A program made the position numbers and the translations under genes. A stretch of 64,000 bases of DNA, taken from assembly GCF_031846645.1 (NCBI RefSeq), contig NZ_JAVRHN010000004.1, positions 186,001 through 250,000 of the forward strand, read 5' to 3'. The notes under the pieces were generated by a model. It saw nothing but the letters and a program-made list of their open reading frames with translations, was not told the origin of the DNA and ran no database searches. This document shows positions 26,434 through 36,532 of the stretch, piece after piece (the first letter of the stretch is position 1; each line of letters starts with the position of its first letter). The DNA is from Autumnicola psychrophila (GTDB taxonomy: Bacteria > Bacteroidota > Bacteroidia > Flavobacteriales > Flavobacteriaceae).

Positions 26434-28095
26434 CTACTTTTGTACCTTATAGTTACCTAAATATAGAACTTCCAACCCCGAAGTAAAGAAAGTTCTTACC
26501 GCATCTGTGGGATGACAAACATTGGGTTCACCCTTTAAATTAAAAGAAGTATTCATTACCACAGGGATTCCCGATATTTTATAAAATTCGTTAATCAAAT
26601 TCCAATACCGCGTATTCATTTCCTTCTCAACCGTCTGTGGCCGCATGGTACCGTCAACATGAACTACTGCAGGAATTTTAGCAGCGTTTTCTTCTTTTGC
26701 ATAATCTGTTAGGATCATATAAGGTGAAGATTTGATGTTTTGTAAAAATTTATTTGCTTCTTCCTGGAGCATGGATGGAGCGAAAGGTCTCCAGCCCTCT
26801 CTATATTTGACTACTTCGTTTACTTTATCTTTCATTTCCGAAGTTCCGGGGTTTGAAATAATACTTCTATTTCCTAATGCTCTTGGTCCAAACTCGTCCC
26901 TACCCTGAAACCAACCAATAATCTTATTATTTGCAAGCTCCTGTGCTGCATCTGCTTCTACTTCTTTGATCTTGGTATAGTTTAATCGATATTTTTTTAA
27001 AGTTGCTTCTATGACTTCATCTGAATATTCTTTTCCTAAGTAAGGATAAAAGACAGATTTTTTAAGAGTGCCATTTTCCATAAAAGGATAAAGTGCTGCA
27101 CCAATAGCAGTTCCATCATCTGTAGCAGCCGGTTGAATAAAAAATTCTTCCAGTGACAGCTCACGCATTAAAAATCCATTTGCCTTACAATTAAGTCCCA
27201 CACCTCCAGCCATACCAATAGATTTTATACCGAATTTGTCCGTATAAAATTTGACTAATTTGCAAAGAGCTTTTTCGTACTGATCCTGAGCTGAATGTGC
27301 AAGATCCCGGAGATCTTCATCATTAATAGCTACTTCGTCGTTTTCAGGTCTCGTAATCGTTTTGCCGTCTAATTCTAATTTTTCTACATTTAGAAGAGTT
27401 TTATGATTAACATGGTGAATTCCATTATCTGTATGAAGCAAATGCGATAGATCAAATGAATTTTTACCGAAGGGAGCCAGACCCATTACTTTCCATTCAT
27501 CTGAGTATTTTCTGAAGCCACACATAGAGGTCATTTCAGCATAATATACTCCTAAGGAATTTGGAAAATTAATCCTTTCAATCATTTCCAGTTTCATTCC
27601 TTTTTTTAAATAAACCGTCGTGCTCTCTTTAATTCCTCTTCCATCAATAATAAAAATAAGAGAATCTTCTGCCGCTAAAAAAGGAGCGACGCTCCATGCA
27701 TGAGCTAAGTGGTGATCTATATGAGTAATCTTTTTTGGTTTTATACCATAGGAATCCAGCAAATTCTTTACATTTCTAGTTGTTAAACTCCTAAAATAAT
27801 TTAGGGCCTGCATAGGGATATTTTCATGGAGTTTACCCATCATATTAAGCTTTAAGCTGTTAGCATAATGTTCTTTAAGCTCCGGCCATCCGAACACTAA
27901 TTCATCAACTTCTTCAATCATTATTTTTTTATAGTCAAGGCAAGCTTGAATGGCCTGGATGGGAAAGGAAGCATCCTGTTTATTTCTGGTTAAGCGTTCC
28001 TCAGCAATTGCAAATTCCAATTTACCATCCACAGCAATAGCTGCCGCAGAATCGTGCCCAGGACCTCCAATATAGTTTACACCGATTGTGATCAT
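26434..28095 (-). CDS. NodU/CmcH-family carbamoyltransferase
   Basis: The protein has 553 residues. The N-terminal ASKHA-type domain starts at ITIGVNYIGGPGHDSAAAI and includes THIDHHLAHAWS (residues 124-135). The C-terminal YrdC-like part has GWFQGRDEFGPRALGNRSI and NTSFNLKGEPNVCHPTDA. NodU enzymes transfer carbamoyl from carbamoyl phosphate to a sugar hydroxyl, with ATP making a carbamoyl-adenylate. In this locus it would O-carbamoylate a sugar of the capsule repeat unit. It lies between the flippase gene and glycosyltransferase genes, all in one direction. Confidence 0.93.
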   Translation of the reverse strand: MITIGVNYIGGPGHDSAAAIAVDGKLEFAIAEERLTRNKQDASFPIQAIQACLDYKKIMIEEVDELVFGWPELKEHYANSLKLNMMGKLHENIPMQALNYFRSLTTRNVKNLLDSYGIKPKKITHIDHHLAHAWSVAPFLAAEDSLIFIIDGRGIKESTTVYLKKGMKLEMIERINFPNSLGVYYAEMTSMCGFRKYSDEWKVMGLAPFGKNSFDLSHLLHTDNGIHHVNHKTLLNVEKLELDGKTITRPENDEVAINDEDLRDLAHSAQDQYEKALCKLVKFYTDKFGIKSIGMAGGVGLNCKANGFLMRELSLEEFFIQPAATDDGTAIGAALYPFMENGTLKKSVFYPYLGKEYSDEVIEATLKKYRLNYTKIKEVEADAAQELANNKIIGWFQGRDEFGPRALGNRSIISNPGTSEMKDKVNEVVKYREGWRPFAPSMLQEEANKFLQNIKSSPYMILTDYAKEENAAKIPAVVHVDGTMRPQTVEKEMNTRYWNLINEFYKISGIPVVMNTSFNLKGEPNVCHPTDAVRTFFTSGLEVLYLGNYKVQK

Positions 28096-28322
28096 ATAAC
28101 TTAAAGATTTGTTTTTTATTCTTTTTCTATTCTACTTGTTATTTGCCATTTATTTTAAAAGACTTCGAAGGCTCAGGTTTTTCACTAAACTACTTTAGAA
28201 AAGGTCTTATAGATGTCTTGTTTTAATTAAAATTGATGTGCACCAATGTTTATCATTTATTAACTTTCTCTAGAACTCTATCCTCTTTCTCAATGGCTTC
28301 CGAAACGTTATAGTTGCTCTCC

Positions 28323-29606
28323 TTATGATACCTTATTATTGAATTTAATTCCATAAAAAGCATTCGATAAATGTAAAATCAAGTTAATACTTGCCGTGAA
28401 AATGCCCAGGTATAAAACTCCTTTTAAGGATGAAATATCAAATAAAAATAATCCTAAGATGATCGCAATAATATCTGATGGAATTTCTAACAATGGTGTG
28501 AAACGAATCCAGGCTTTATATAGGTTTAGAGAATAAACGATATTAAGAATAAATCCTAATGAAGCACTTACGAAAGTCAAAAATAATTCATGAGAGAGAT
28601 TGTGGTAATTGTCCCCTAAAATCCATAAAAATGGTTCCGGAAAAAAATAAACAAATAGAGTGGTTGCGGACGAAATGAGAAGCGCTCCACCTAGCGATAA
28701 CAAAAACATTCTTTTCAATTTAGAAGTATCCTTAGTCTTACCAAAATCAGGAGCAAAAATATTATTGAAAATAGCTGTTGCAATCATGAATATTAAAGAA
28801 AACCTCGTCAGAGCACCAATGTCAGCCAATGATGTAGTGGTACCAAAAATTCCAATCAGAAAGATTGAAATTTGTCCCTTAAATGCAAAAAAAGCGGAAT
28901 TGTGCCAGTTAAGTTTTATATAATTTATTAGTGTCTTCCTATAGCTATCATTTATTTCAGCTATTTTAGAAATTCCTTCTTGTTTAGCTTTTTTTTCCAC
29001 ATAAAACAAGGTTAGCCAACCGCTGAGAGCAGTAATAATAAAAATAGCTATAATAATATAACTTCTATCCAGCAGAAATAGCAATGCCAGGATTCCAATT
29101 GCCCTCGTAAAATGACCAACTAATTCTGAAACCTGTACAGGAGCCACTTTATTCCTTAATAAAAGTGCAGATCTGAGGAATGCAGTTTTTACCTCAGGAA
29201 GGATTACTATTAGAATAATAAATAAAAATCCAAGGATCCTTATCCAGGAAATTTCCTGTTCATAAAGAATATATCCCGCATAAGTACTAACCAAAAAATA
29301 TGCTAATCCAGTTATATATGGGGCGATACTATTGGTGGTTTTAATAAGATTTGACATTTTTGCAGAGTCTTGCCACACTGTACCACCTATTTTTTTAAAA
29401 CCTATAAATATAGCTGAGTTACAAAGAGGAATAAGCATTCCCTGAATTGTAATGAGTACAGTATATATCGCATAATCCTCTTTTGAAAGTTCTCTAATCA
29501 GAAGTATACTGACAATAAAACCCACCGCTTTTCCCAACATCTGAGATCCAAAAACCTGTGCTATGGGTGTTACAAGTTCCTTTGTTAAGAGTTTTTTTAT
29601 TTCCAA
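28323..29606 (-). CDS. Wzx-type flippase (MATE/MOP superfamily)
   Basis: The protein has 427 residues and about twelve membrane helices in even spacing. The N-terminal QMLGKAVGFIVSILLIRELSKEDYA is a typical polysaccharide-transporter opening. Wzx moves the undecaprenyl-diphosphate-linked repeat unit across the inner membrane. It follows the wzc gene by 33 bp. A gap of 227 bp separates it from the carbamoyltransferase gene. At 427 residues it is slightly shorter than many Wzx proteins (about 450-500), but no broken helix is obvious. Confidence 0.88.
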   Translation of the reverse strand: MEIKKLLTKELVTPIAQVFGSQMLGKAVGFIVSILLIRELSKEDYAIYTVLITIQGMLIPLCNSAIFIGFKKIGGTVWQDSAKMSNLIKTTNSIAPYITGLAYFLVSTYAGYILYEQEISWIRILGFLFIILIVILPEVKTAFLRSALLLRNKVAPVQVSELVGHFTRAIGILALLFLLDRSYIIIAIFIITALSGWLTLFYVEKKAKQEGISKIAEINDSYRKTLINYIKLNWHNSAFFAFKGQISIFLIGIFGTTTSLADIGALTRFSLIFMIATAIFNNIFAPDFGKTKDTSKLKRMFLLSLGGALLISSATTLFVYFFPEPFLWILGDNYHNLSHELFLTFVSASLGFILNIVYSLNLYKAWIRFTPLLEIPSDIIAIILGLFLFDISSLKGVLYLGIFTASINLILHLSNAFYGIKFNNKVS

Positions 29607-29639
29607 TAGGAATATTTTCTGAGGTAACCTCCTTTCAAT

Positions 29640-31931
29640 TTATCTACGTTTCCTTTCGCCATAATAGCCATAACTATCTTTTATATTTACACCGTTTAAT
29701 ACGATCATTGGGTTCTTTAATTTATCACCTCTGTAAATTTGATCAATTTCTTTTAAACTATCCTTTTTTGAACGGTTGCTCCTAACAATATATAAGGTAG
29801 CATCAGCGAAGGGTCCCAAAGCAAAAATATCGGCTACTTTTCCAACCGGGGCAGTATCAATGATCACATAATCAAATAGCGTCCTCAACTCCCTAATCAT
29901 AACTCCAATTTTATCATGTAACATAATTTCCCCTGCGTTGGGAGGAATACGCCCCGATCCGATGAAGGTGATATTTTCAAGATCTGCGTGCGAAAGAAAT
30001 AAATCCTGAACCTCGATATTATCATTTACAAGATAATCTGTAATTCCAAATTCGTCTGACATTCCTATGTAGGACATTAATTTTGGTGCCCGCAAGTCAA
30101 AACTGAGAACCACCACCTTACTACCCGAAGATGCCAGGCTTACCCCAAGATTGGTAGAAAAGAATGTTTTCCCTTCACCTTTGTCTCCTGAAGTAACTAA
30201 TATTACCTTATTTTCATTTCCAGTGGTAATAAATTTCAGGTTAAACCGAATCAAACGGAACAATTCTGCAATTGGTGTACTGCTCTTCTCTTTAGCAACG
30301 ATATTTTCATTGGTCTCATCCAAAGCAATTTGACCCAGGATTGGGGTATTCGTGAGTTCTTCAATATCTTTGGTGGTTTGCACTTTATCGTCGAGTAAAT
30401 CTTTAACGTAGACAAAAGAGAATGGCAGGAACAATCCAAGTAAGACTGATCCTAAGTATATAGATGTTTTATTAGGGCTTACCGGAAACGCACCCGCTTT
30501 TGGCTCATCTACAATCCTTGTATTGGAGACAGGTGCGGCTATAGACAAGGCTTCTTCTTCCCGTTTCTGAAGCAGAAAAAGATACAAACCTTGTTTGGTG
30601 CTTTGTTGGCGATTAATTTCAGTCAATCCCCGCTCCACTGTAGGTACTTTTGAAATCCTTGACTGGAAACGGTACGAGTTGGACTGTAAATTATCTTTCG
30701 TAATATTCAGACCTTGTTTAATATTACTCAAGTTTTCAAGAATGTTACTCCTTAGGGTAGTAAGCTGCCTTTGAATATCCACTACCAGTGGATTCCCGGC
30801 AGGAGTAGTTTCCAGCATACGGCGCTTTTGTAACTGGAGATCATTAAATCGTGAGATAAGCCCTACTAATGTAGGATCCTGAATGTTCAAGGAACTTGGC
30901 ACCATAGTATTTTCTGCATTAGATCCTCTTAAATAATTTTCAATGGAATTGAGTACAGCAATTTGGGTCTCAAAATCGGCTAACTGGCTATTGTATTCAG
31001 TTGCCTGCTGTATGTACATTTCAGCATCTGAACTTACATTGGTAAGATCATTTTCCTGCTTAAATTGCTCAACGTTCTTTTCCACATCGGTAAGTTCGCC
31101 TGTGATCAACTGTAGCCTTTCATCTATCATAGATATAGTTTTAAGAGCCAGCTGATTACGGTAGTTAATTCCCTCCTGCTCATATACGCTAATCAATTCA
31201 TTTAAAATAGCTTTTCCTCTTTGTGGGATTGGATCTAACAGGCTTAACTCCAACAAGCCGCCACGTTCATTTACAGGATCGACAGCAAGCTTTTCAGCTA
31301 AATCTGAAGCCAATAAATTAACATCAGTAAACTGAAAAACAATATCGCCTTCCATAAACTCTGTAGGTTTTTGAACCTTTTTTACTATCCGGAAACTACC
31401 GTAAGGCTTATTTATAGTATCATTAAAATTATAGAAACTAAAATCAGATTCACTTTCCGATATCTTAATTCCAACTTCTTCATCGTTTTTTAAAGTAATT
31501 ACCACTGGATAATAATTTTTAATCGTGGTCGAGTCCAATATTTCTACAGAAATAGGAATGTTTTCGGAATAAAGGTTCACATCGTCAATACTCCCCTGAG
31601 CATAATAGGTGACACCCATAGAGAGGTTTCTTAAGACTTTTTCCATGATAGATGAAGACTTTAAAATCCCAATTTCGTCTTCCACATTTCTTGTAGACTT
31701 AATCAAACCTAGGTCGCTGAAAGATTCCAAATCCGAGGTTGCAGAACCTTTATCCTTATCCTGTACTAAAATGACGGTAGATACACGGTATTCAGGTATT
31801 GTTTCATACCTAATAAAAAGGTAAGCTAGTACTACAAATAAAGCGACAGAAGCAAGAAATATATACCAATATTTCAAATAACCAGAGATGGTCTTTTTTA
31901 AGTCTTTATTGTTGCTGTTTTGATACGCCAT
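29640..31931 (-). CDS. Polysaccharide co-polymerase / tyrosine autokinase (Wzc type)
   Basis: The protein has 763 residues. A first membrane helix (residues about 20-45) is followed by a Wzz domain and a long periplasmic coiled coil (about 270-440). A second helix lies near residue 490 (SIYLGSVLLGLFLPFSFVYV). The cytoplasmic BY-kinase domain has Walker A GDKGEGKTFF (about 578-587), Walker A' VVVLSFDLRAPKL and Walker B VIIDTAPVG (about 690). The C-terminal tail has only a few tyrosines (DSYGYYGERKRR). It controls chain length and export with Wza, whose gene is 11 bp upstream. Confidence 0.93.
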   Translation of the reverse strand: MAYQNSNNKDLKKTISGYLKYWYIFLASVALFVVLAYLFIRYETIPEYRVSTVILVQDKDKGSATSDLESFSDLGLIKSTRNVEDEIGILKSSSIMEKVLRNLSMGVTYYAQGSIDDVNLYSENIPISVEILDSTTIKNYYPVVITLKNDEEVGIKISESESDFSFYNFNDTINKPYGSFRIVKKVQKPTEFMEGDIVFQFTDVNLLASDLAEKLAVDPVNERGGLLELSLLDPIPQRGKAILNELISVYEQEGINYRNQLALKTISMIDERLQLITGELTDVEKNVEQFKQENDLTNVSSDAEMYIQQATEYNSQLADFETQIAVLNSIENYLRGSNAENTMVPSSLNIQDPTLVGLISRFNDLQLQKRRMLETTPAGNPLVVDIQRQLTTLRSNILENLSNIKQGLNITKDNLQSNSYRFQSRISKVPTVERGLTEINRQQSTKQGLYLFLLQKREEEALSIAAPVSNTRIVDEPKAGAFPVSPNKTSIYLGSVLLGLFLPFSFVYVKDLLDDKVQTTKDIEELTNTPILGQIALDETNENIVAKEKSSTPIAELFRLIRFNLKFITTGNENKVILVTSGDKGEGKTFFSTNLGVSLASSGSKVVVLSFDLRAPKLMSYIGMSDEFGITDYLVNDNIEVQDLFLSHADLENITFIGSGRIPPNAGEIMLHDKIGVMIRELRTLFDYVIIDTAPVGKVADIFALGPFADATLYIVRSNRSKKDSLKEIDQIYRGDKLKNPMIVLNGVNIKDSYGYYGERKRR

Positions 31932-31942
31932 ATTAAATAAAA

Positions 31943-32716
31943 TTAACTTCTCAATAAAAGAATGGAAACCAGCGATACTACCGACAGTACTAGAGAAATG
32001 TTATTCCTGACCATGCTGGCCTGTTCTTTTTTAGTTGTAACTGGTTCTACGTAAATAACATCATTGGGCTGAAGGTAAAAATAAGGGGAATTAAGCAATT
32101 CTTTATCGTTCAAGTTTACCCTTACCAAGTGCCGTGTATCATCAGTTTCCTGGATGATCAAAACATTTTCCCTTTTGCCAAAAACAGTCATGTCCCCCGC
32201 CATCCCCAAAGCCTGAATAATATTGATTCTTTCTCCGGGAACATTAAAAGTAGAAGGATTTGTAACTTCGCCTATTACAGTTACTTTAAAATTCAAATAT
32301 CTTATGTTTACAATAGGCTCTGTTAAATATTGGGTAAGCATTTCACTCAACTTCTCCTTTGCCTGTCTCTTAGTAAGCCCTGCCAATTGCACATTCCCTA
32401 AGGAAGGAAATTCGATGTTTCCGTCCCTGTCCACAAGATATCCTTCATCTGTGGTAGTAGCTTTGCCCCCCGCATCTAAGGCTTCCAAAGAATTGGTCAA
32501 CGCTCCCTTATTGTAAAAAACGTCAGCTTTGGGGTTTTGGCTTGTTACAGTTATACTTAATAAATCTCCAGTTTGAAAAACAGGTTCTTTAGCTCTATTT
32601 GTGATCTTTTCTGAATAAACTGTTTTGGAATCAAAATCATTAAAGTAGGATAGGTCCCGTGATCCACAGGAAAAAAACATAGGGGTTAATAGTAGAAGGA
32701 ATATTTTAAATTTCAT
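31943..32716 (-). CDS. Polysaccharide export outer-membrane lipoprotein (Wza type)
   Basis: The protein has 257 residues. A lipoprotein signal ends at the lipobox FFSCGS (C17). The polysaccharide-export domain (FQTGDLLSITVTSQNPKA, then GYLVDRDGNIEFPSLGNVQL) and an SLBB domain (VTVIGEVTNPSTFNVPGERI) follow. A C-terminal hydrophobic stretch (ISLVLSVVSLVSILL) is probably a membrane-spanning end. It forms the exit channel for the polysaccharide together with Wzc. The gene is shorter than E. coli wza, as is usual in Bacteroidota. Confidence 0.93.
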   Translation of the reverse strand: MKFKIFLLLLTPMFFSCGSRDLSYFNDFDSKTVYSEKITNRAKEPVFQTGDLLSITVTSQNPKADVFYNKGALTNSLEALDAGGKATTTDEGYLVDRDGNIEFPSLGNVQLAGLTKRQAKEKLSEMLTQYLTEPIVNIRYLNFKVTVIGEVTNPSTFNVPGERINIIQALGMAGDMTVFGKRENVLIIQETDDTRHLVRVNLNDKELLNSPYFYLQPNDVIYVEPVTTKKEQASMVRNNISLVLSVVSLVSILLLRS

Positions 32717-32830
32717 AATGTAATGGTTATTTAGCTTATATGCTTTCTTTATATTAAATACAATATTAAAGTAAACTTCTCGTTTATTAAGGAATTGTTT
32801 CGAGATCTTCCTGAATCACCTCGCTATGAA

Positions 32831-34177
32831 TTAATAGGCTTTTTCCTCTCCTTTCAGAGCATTAATAACTGTTTGAAAAATAATATTTAAATCCAGTAGG
32901 AGAGACCATTTTTCAAGATAAAATATATCCAGGCGAACACGGTTGATAATATCTGCTTTTCTGATTATTTCTCCTCTATACCCTTTGATTTGAGCAAGAC
33001 CAGTTATTCCTGGCTTTACCAAATGTCTAACCAAATATTTATCTACGGTTGTACCGTATTGGGAGGTATGTTGCTGCATATGAGGGCGGGGACCCACAAC
33101 ACTCATATGCCCTAAAAATACATCAATGAATTGAGGCAATTCATCCAGACTGGTTTTCCGTAATATTCTGCCAATTCTCGTAACCCTAACATCATTCCTT
33201 GTAGCCATAGCTGAATTAGCGTCACTACTGACTGTCATAGAACGAAATTTATGACACCAAAAAATTTTGCAATTTACACCATTACGCTTTTGCTTAAAAT
33301 ATAAAGGGCCTGGAGATTCTAATTTAATGAGGACATATAAAATTGGTGTTATCCAGGACAGCAAAAGAATTATTACGAGAGATGAAAAAACTATATCAAA
33401 AGTTCTTTTAACGATACGTGCATATTCCCCATCCATAGGTGAACCCCTCATATTTAGAACAGGAATACTATCATAAAGCTCTATAGACATGGCCCTAGAA
33501 AAAATTTCTTTATTGTCCGGGACTATTTTTAGTTTTTTTAAATTGTTATCCGCAAAAGTAATCAGAGTTTTTAATTCCTCCTGGGTTAATTTAGAAACCA
33601 TACAATAAATTTCGTTAACATGATTATCTACTACGTACTGGAAAGAATCTTGAATAGCACCCAGGTATGTCTCACTATTAGAAGCTTGGTTATCAAAATA
33701 TCCCATATAACGGTAACCGAGATCGGGTTCATCAAAAACCTTTCTAATTTTCTTCAAATTCTTATCTCTACCAATTACTACGACATTTACAAAATTCCCA
33801 CCCTCTAGCCTATACCTGGTTCTCATCCAGAAAAACAACCACCTGTATAGAAATAATAACAAACAAATGATCAAATAAACGTACACCCGATATGGATCCG
33901 AATAAACCTGATAGTCCTTAAAACTAAATAACGCAAAATAAGCAAGACCAAATATTATGTACAACTGCAGGATCTTCATGAAATTAGTCATAAATCGCTC
34001 TTTTCTACCCGTAGGATAAAAATCGAGGCTGTAAGTGATCAATAACCAGGAAAAATTACAGTAAAGAATACTACTAAAGTCCTTATATATTTCCGGTGTG
34101 AAAAAATATAGACAGCTATTTATTATTACCAAATGAATAAAAATAGACAAAGGAATAATGAATATTGACTTTTGCAT
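32831..34177 (-). CDS. Undecaprenyl-phosphate sugar phosphotransferase (WcaJ/WbaP-like)
   Basis: The protein has 448 residues. Four N-terminal membrane helices lead into a CoA_binding_3-like domain (VVVIGRDKNLKKI). A fifth hydrophobic hairpin (FSSLVIILLLSWITPILYVL) and the catalytic bacterial sugar transferase domain follow, with KRTFDIVF, ESPGPLYFKQKRNG, CHKFRSM, SLDELPQF, SVVGPRPH and KPGITGLAQIKGYRG. It starts repeat-unit assembly by moving a sugar-1-phosphate (often glucose or galactose) onto undecaprenyl phosphate. It is located upstream of wza in the operon. Confidence 0.93.
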   Translation of the reverse strand: MQKSIFIIPLSIFIHLVIINSCLYFFTPEIYKDFSSILYCNFSWLLITYSLDFYPTGRKERFMTNFMKILQLYIIFGLAYFALFSFKDYQVYSDPYRVYVYLIICLLLFLYRWLFFWMRTRYRLEGGNFVNVVVIGRDKNLKKIRKVFDEPDLGYRYMGYFDNQASNSETYLGAIQDSFQYVVDNHVNEIYCMVSKLTQEELKTLITFADNNLKKLKIVPDNKEIFSRAMSIELYDSIPVLNMRGSPMDGEYARIVKRTFDIVFSSLVIILLLSWITPILYVLIKLESPGPLYFKQKRNGVNCKIFWCHKFRSMTVSSDANSAMATRNDVRVTRIGRILRKTSLDELPQFIDVFLGHMSVVGPRPHMQQHTSQYGTTVDKYLVRHLVKPGITGLAQIKGYRGEIIRKADIINRVRLDIFYLEKWSLLLDLNIIFQTVINALKGEEKAY

Positions 34178-34226
34178 TTTTAAAAATATTACTACAGATT
34201 TACAGAATATTGTAAATCACTATTTC

Positions 34227-35357
34227 TTAAAGGACATCTGGCATCAAATACCATTTGTATAGTTTCTTAACTCCTTCTTCCAGTTCAATTTTATGCTTCC
34301 ATCCTAATTGATGAAGTTTTGCTGGATCAGTCAGCTTTTTCATTGTACCGTCAGGCTTCTTGACATCAAATAAAAGATCTATTTCAGCAGCTAAGGTGTT
34401 TTTTACCAAATAGGCCAGTTCTTTAATAGATATATCTTTACCGGTTCCTATATTTAAATGAGTGTTTCTAAGTGGTTCATCAAAAGTGGAAGAACCGCTT
34501 TTTCTAGCAATAGAAATGACATCCTGAAAATTGACATTTTTCATAATAAAAACACAGGCTTCTGCCATATCTTCACTCCAAAGGAATTCTCGCATTGCAT
34601 TTCCTGTACCCCAAATTTTTACTCTCACATTTTGAGAGCCCGCAGATGGTTCTCTATAAACTCCATATTTTCTCAAAACTGTATAAATCTCTTCCTGGGT
34701 ACTCTGCCCTGAAATTGTTTCCAACGGACGCTGATCAAGATCTTCTCTAATCACCTCCCAATTCTCCTCTTGTAAGGCTTTGCCAAGGTGTATTTTCCTA
34801 ATCAGAGCCGGAAGGACATGAGATGTTTCAAGATTAAAGTTATCGTTAGGTCCGTAAAGATTTGTAGGCATAACAGAGATGAAATTGGTGCCGTACTGAA
34901 TATTATAACTTTCACACATTTTCAAACCTGCAATTTTAGCTATAGCATAGGGCTCATTGGTAAATTCCAGAGGACCGGTTAATAAATTTTCCTCTATCAT
35001 AGGTTGTGGACAATCTTTTGGATAGATACAGGTACTTCCTAAAAACAACAGTTTTTTAACATTGTGTATATAGCTTTGATGAATTACCTGATTCTGAATC
35101 ATTAGATTCTCGTAAATAAAATCTGCTCTGTATTTATTATTCGCCACGATTCCTCCCACTTTTGCCGCTGCCAAAAAAACGTATGTGGGTTTTTCATTGG
35201 AAAAAAAGGCATTCACTGCATCTGCTTCCGTTAAGTCCAATTCCTCACGAGTGCGTGTAATAATATTGGTGTGTCCCCTTTTCTCCAGATTCCGTTTAAT
35301 CGCGCTGCCTACAAGACCCTGATGTCCAGCTATAAAAATTTTAGATTCTTTTTGCAT
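34227..35357 (-). CDS. fcl: GDP-L-fucose synthase
   Basis: The protein has 376 residues. It is an extended SDR with NADP-binding GHQGLVGS (residues 11-18), the catalytic Ser-Tyr-Lys in FLGSTCIYP and EPYAIAKIAG, and the EFLWSEDMAEACVF region. It converts GDP-4-keto-6-deoxymannose to GDP-L-fucose (epimerisation and reduction). It is longer than the E. coli enzyme (about 320) because of an insertion around residues 195-245 (LHLGKALQEENWEVIREDL and following), which I recall from other Bacteroidota homologues. The gene directly follows gmd, so the operon supplies L-fucose for the capsule. Confidence 0.93.
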   Translation of the reverse strand: MQKESKIFIAGHQGLVGSAIKRNLEKRGHTNIITRTREELDLTEADAVNAFFSNEKPTYVFLAAAKVGGIVANNKYRADFIYENLMIQNQVIHQSYIHNVKKLLFLGSTCIYPKDCPQPMIEENLLTGPLEFTNEPYAIAKIAGLKMCESYNIQYGTNFISVMPTNLYGPNDNFNLETSHVLPALIRKIHLGKALQEENWEVIREDLDQRPLETISGQSTQEEIYTVLRKYGVYREPSAGSQNVRVKIWGTGNAMREFLWSEDMAEACVFIMKNVNFQDVISIARKSGSSTFDEPLRNTHLNIGTGKDISIKELAYLVKNTLAAEIDLLFDVKKPDGTMKKLTDPAKLHQLGWKHKIELEEGVKKLYKWYLMPDVL

Positions 35358-35396
35358 TTATTTCTTACTTCTAGAGCTTAGATAGAAGATTTTTAC

Positions 35397-36509
35397 CTAT
35401 TCATAATAATTGAAGATCTTATAACCCCCTTTCTGTATATGTTGATCTTTTTGCATAAGCTGAAGATCACTTTCCATCATCTCCTTCACCAGGTCCTGTA
35501 AATCATATTCTGGAATCCAACCTAATTTCGTATTAGCTTTGGTGGCATCGCCTATTAAAAGTTCCACTTCAGTAGGCCGAAAGTATTTAGGATCTACTGC
35601 CAAAACTTCCTTCCCTTTTTTAACCTTAATTTCGGGATTCGCGCAGGATTTTACAACTGCTCTTTCATTAACACCTTCTCCTAAAAATTCTAAATCTATT
35701 CCCACCTCATTAAAGGCCATTTTTACAAAATCTCTTACAGTAGTAGTTTTCCCCGTAGCTATTACCCAATCTTCAGGCTCATCTGCCTGAAGAATCATCC
35801 ACATCATTCGTACGTAATCCTTGGCATGTCCCCAATCACGTTGAGCGTCCAGATTTCCAAGGTAAATTTTATCCTGAAGCCCTAAAGCAATGCGGGCAGC
35901 GGCCCGTGTTATTTTCCGGGTTACGAAAGTTTCTCCTCGTATAGGAGACTCATGATTAAATAAGATACCATTACAAGCGAACATTCCATACGCCTCTCTA
36001 TAATTAACAGTAATCCAGTAGGCATACATTTTAGCTACTGCATAAGGGCTCCTTGGGTAAAAAGGTGTTCTTTCTGTTTGAGGTGTTTCCTGTACTTGTC
36101 CGTATAGTTCGGAAGTTGATGCCTGGTAAACTTTTGTTTTTTTTTCAAGTCCCAATAATCGAACAGCATCAAGAATCCGGAGCGTGCCAAGTCCATCAGC
36201 ATTACCCGTATATTCTGGTATTTCAAAAGAAACCTGCACATGACTCATTGCGGCAAGATTGTATATTTCATCGGGCTGTATTTTTTGAATGAGTCTGATG
36301 AGATTTGTACTATCGGTCATATCCCCATAATGAAGGACAAAATTTCTATCTTCTACATGCGGATCCTGATATAAATGATCAACCCTGTCAGTATTAAAGA
36401 GAGAAGCCCTTCTTTTAAGACCATGGACAATATATCCTTTCTTCAAGAGGAATTCGCTTAAATATGCTCCGTCCTGTCCTGTTATACCTGTAATAAAAGC
36501 TATTTTCAT
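35397..36509 (-). CDS. gmd: GDP-mannose 4,6-dehydratase
   Basis: The protein has 370 residues. The NADP-binding motif is GITGQDGAYLSEFLLKKGY (from residue 8). The catalytic region has QASTSELYGQVQETPQTERT and PRSPYAVAKMYAYW (YxxxK), and the substrate part has NHESPIRGETFVTRKI. It turns GDP-D-mannose into GDP-4-keto-6-deoxy-D-mannose, the substrate of the fcl product encoded 39 bp downstream. GDP-mannose itself is supplied by the manC gene at the head of the operon. Confidence 0.96.
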   Translation of the reverse strand: MKIAFITGITGQDGAYLSEFLLKKGYIVHGLKRRASLFNTDRVDHLYQDPHVEDRNFVLHYGDMTDSTNLIRLIQKIQPDEIYNLAAMSHVQVSFEIPEYTGNADGLGTLRILDAVRLLGLEKKTKVYQASTSELYGQVQETPQTERTPFYPRSPYAVAKMYAYWITVNYREAYGMFACNGILFNHESPIRGETFVTRKITRAAARIALGLQDKIYLGNLDAQRDWGHAKDYVRMMWMILQADEPEDWVIATGKTTTVRDFVKMAFNEVGIDLEFLGEGVNERAVVKSCANPEIKVKKGKEVLAVDPKYFRPTEVELLIGDATKANTKLGWIPEYDLQDLVKEMMESDLQLMQKDQHIQKGGYKIFNYYE

Positions 36510-36532
36510 AAATGTGTATGACTAAATTTTTT

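Noticed and set aside
28253..28363. 36-codon minus-strand frame overlapping the end of wzx (ending EAIEKEDRVLEKVNK)
   Set aside because: Overlaps wzx in another frame, no independent start signal; could be a lost wzx tail but the wzx stop looks normal.
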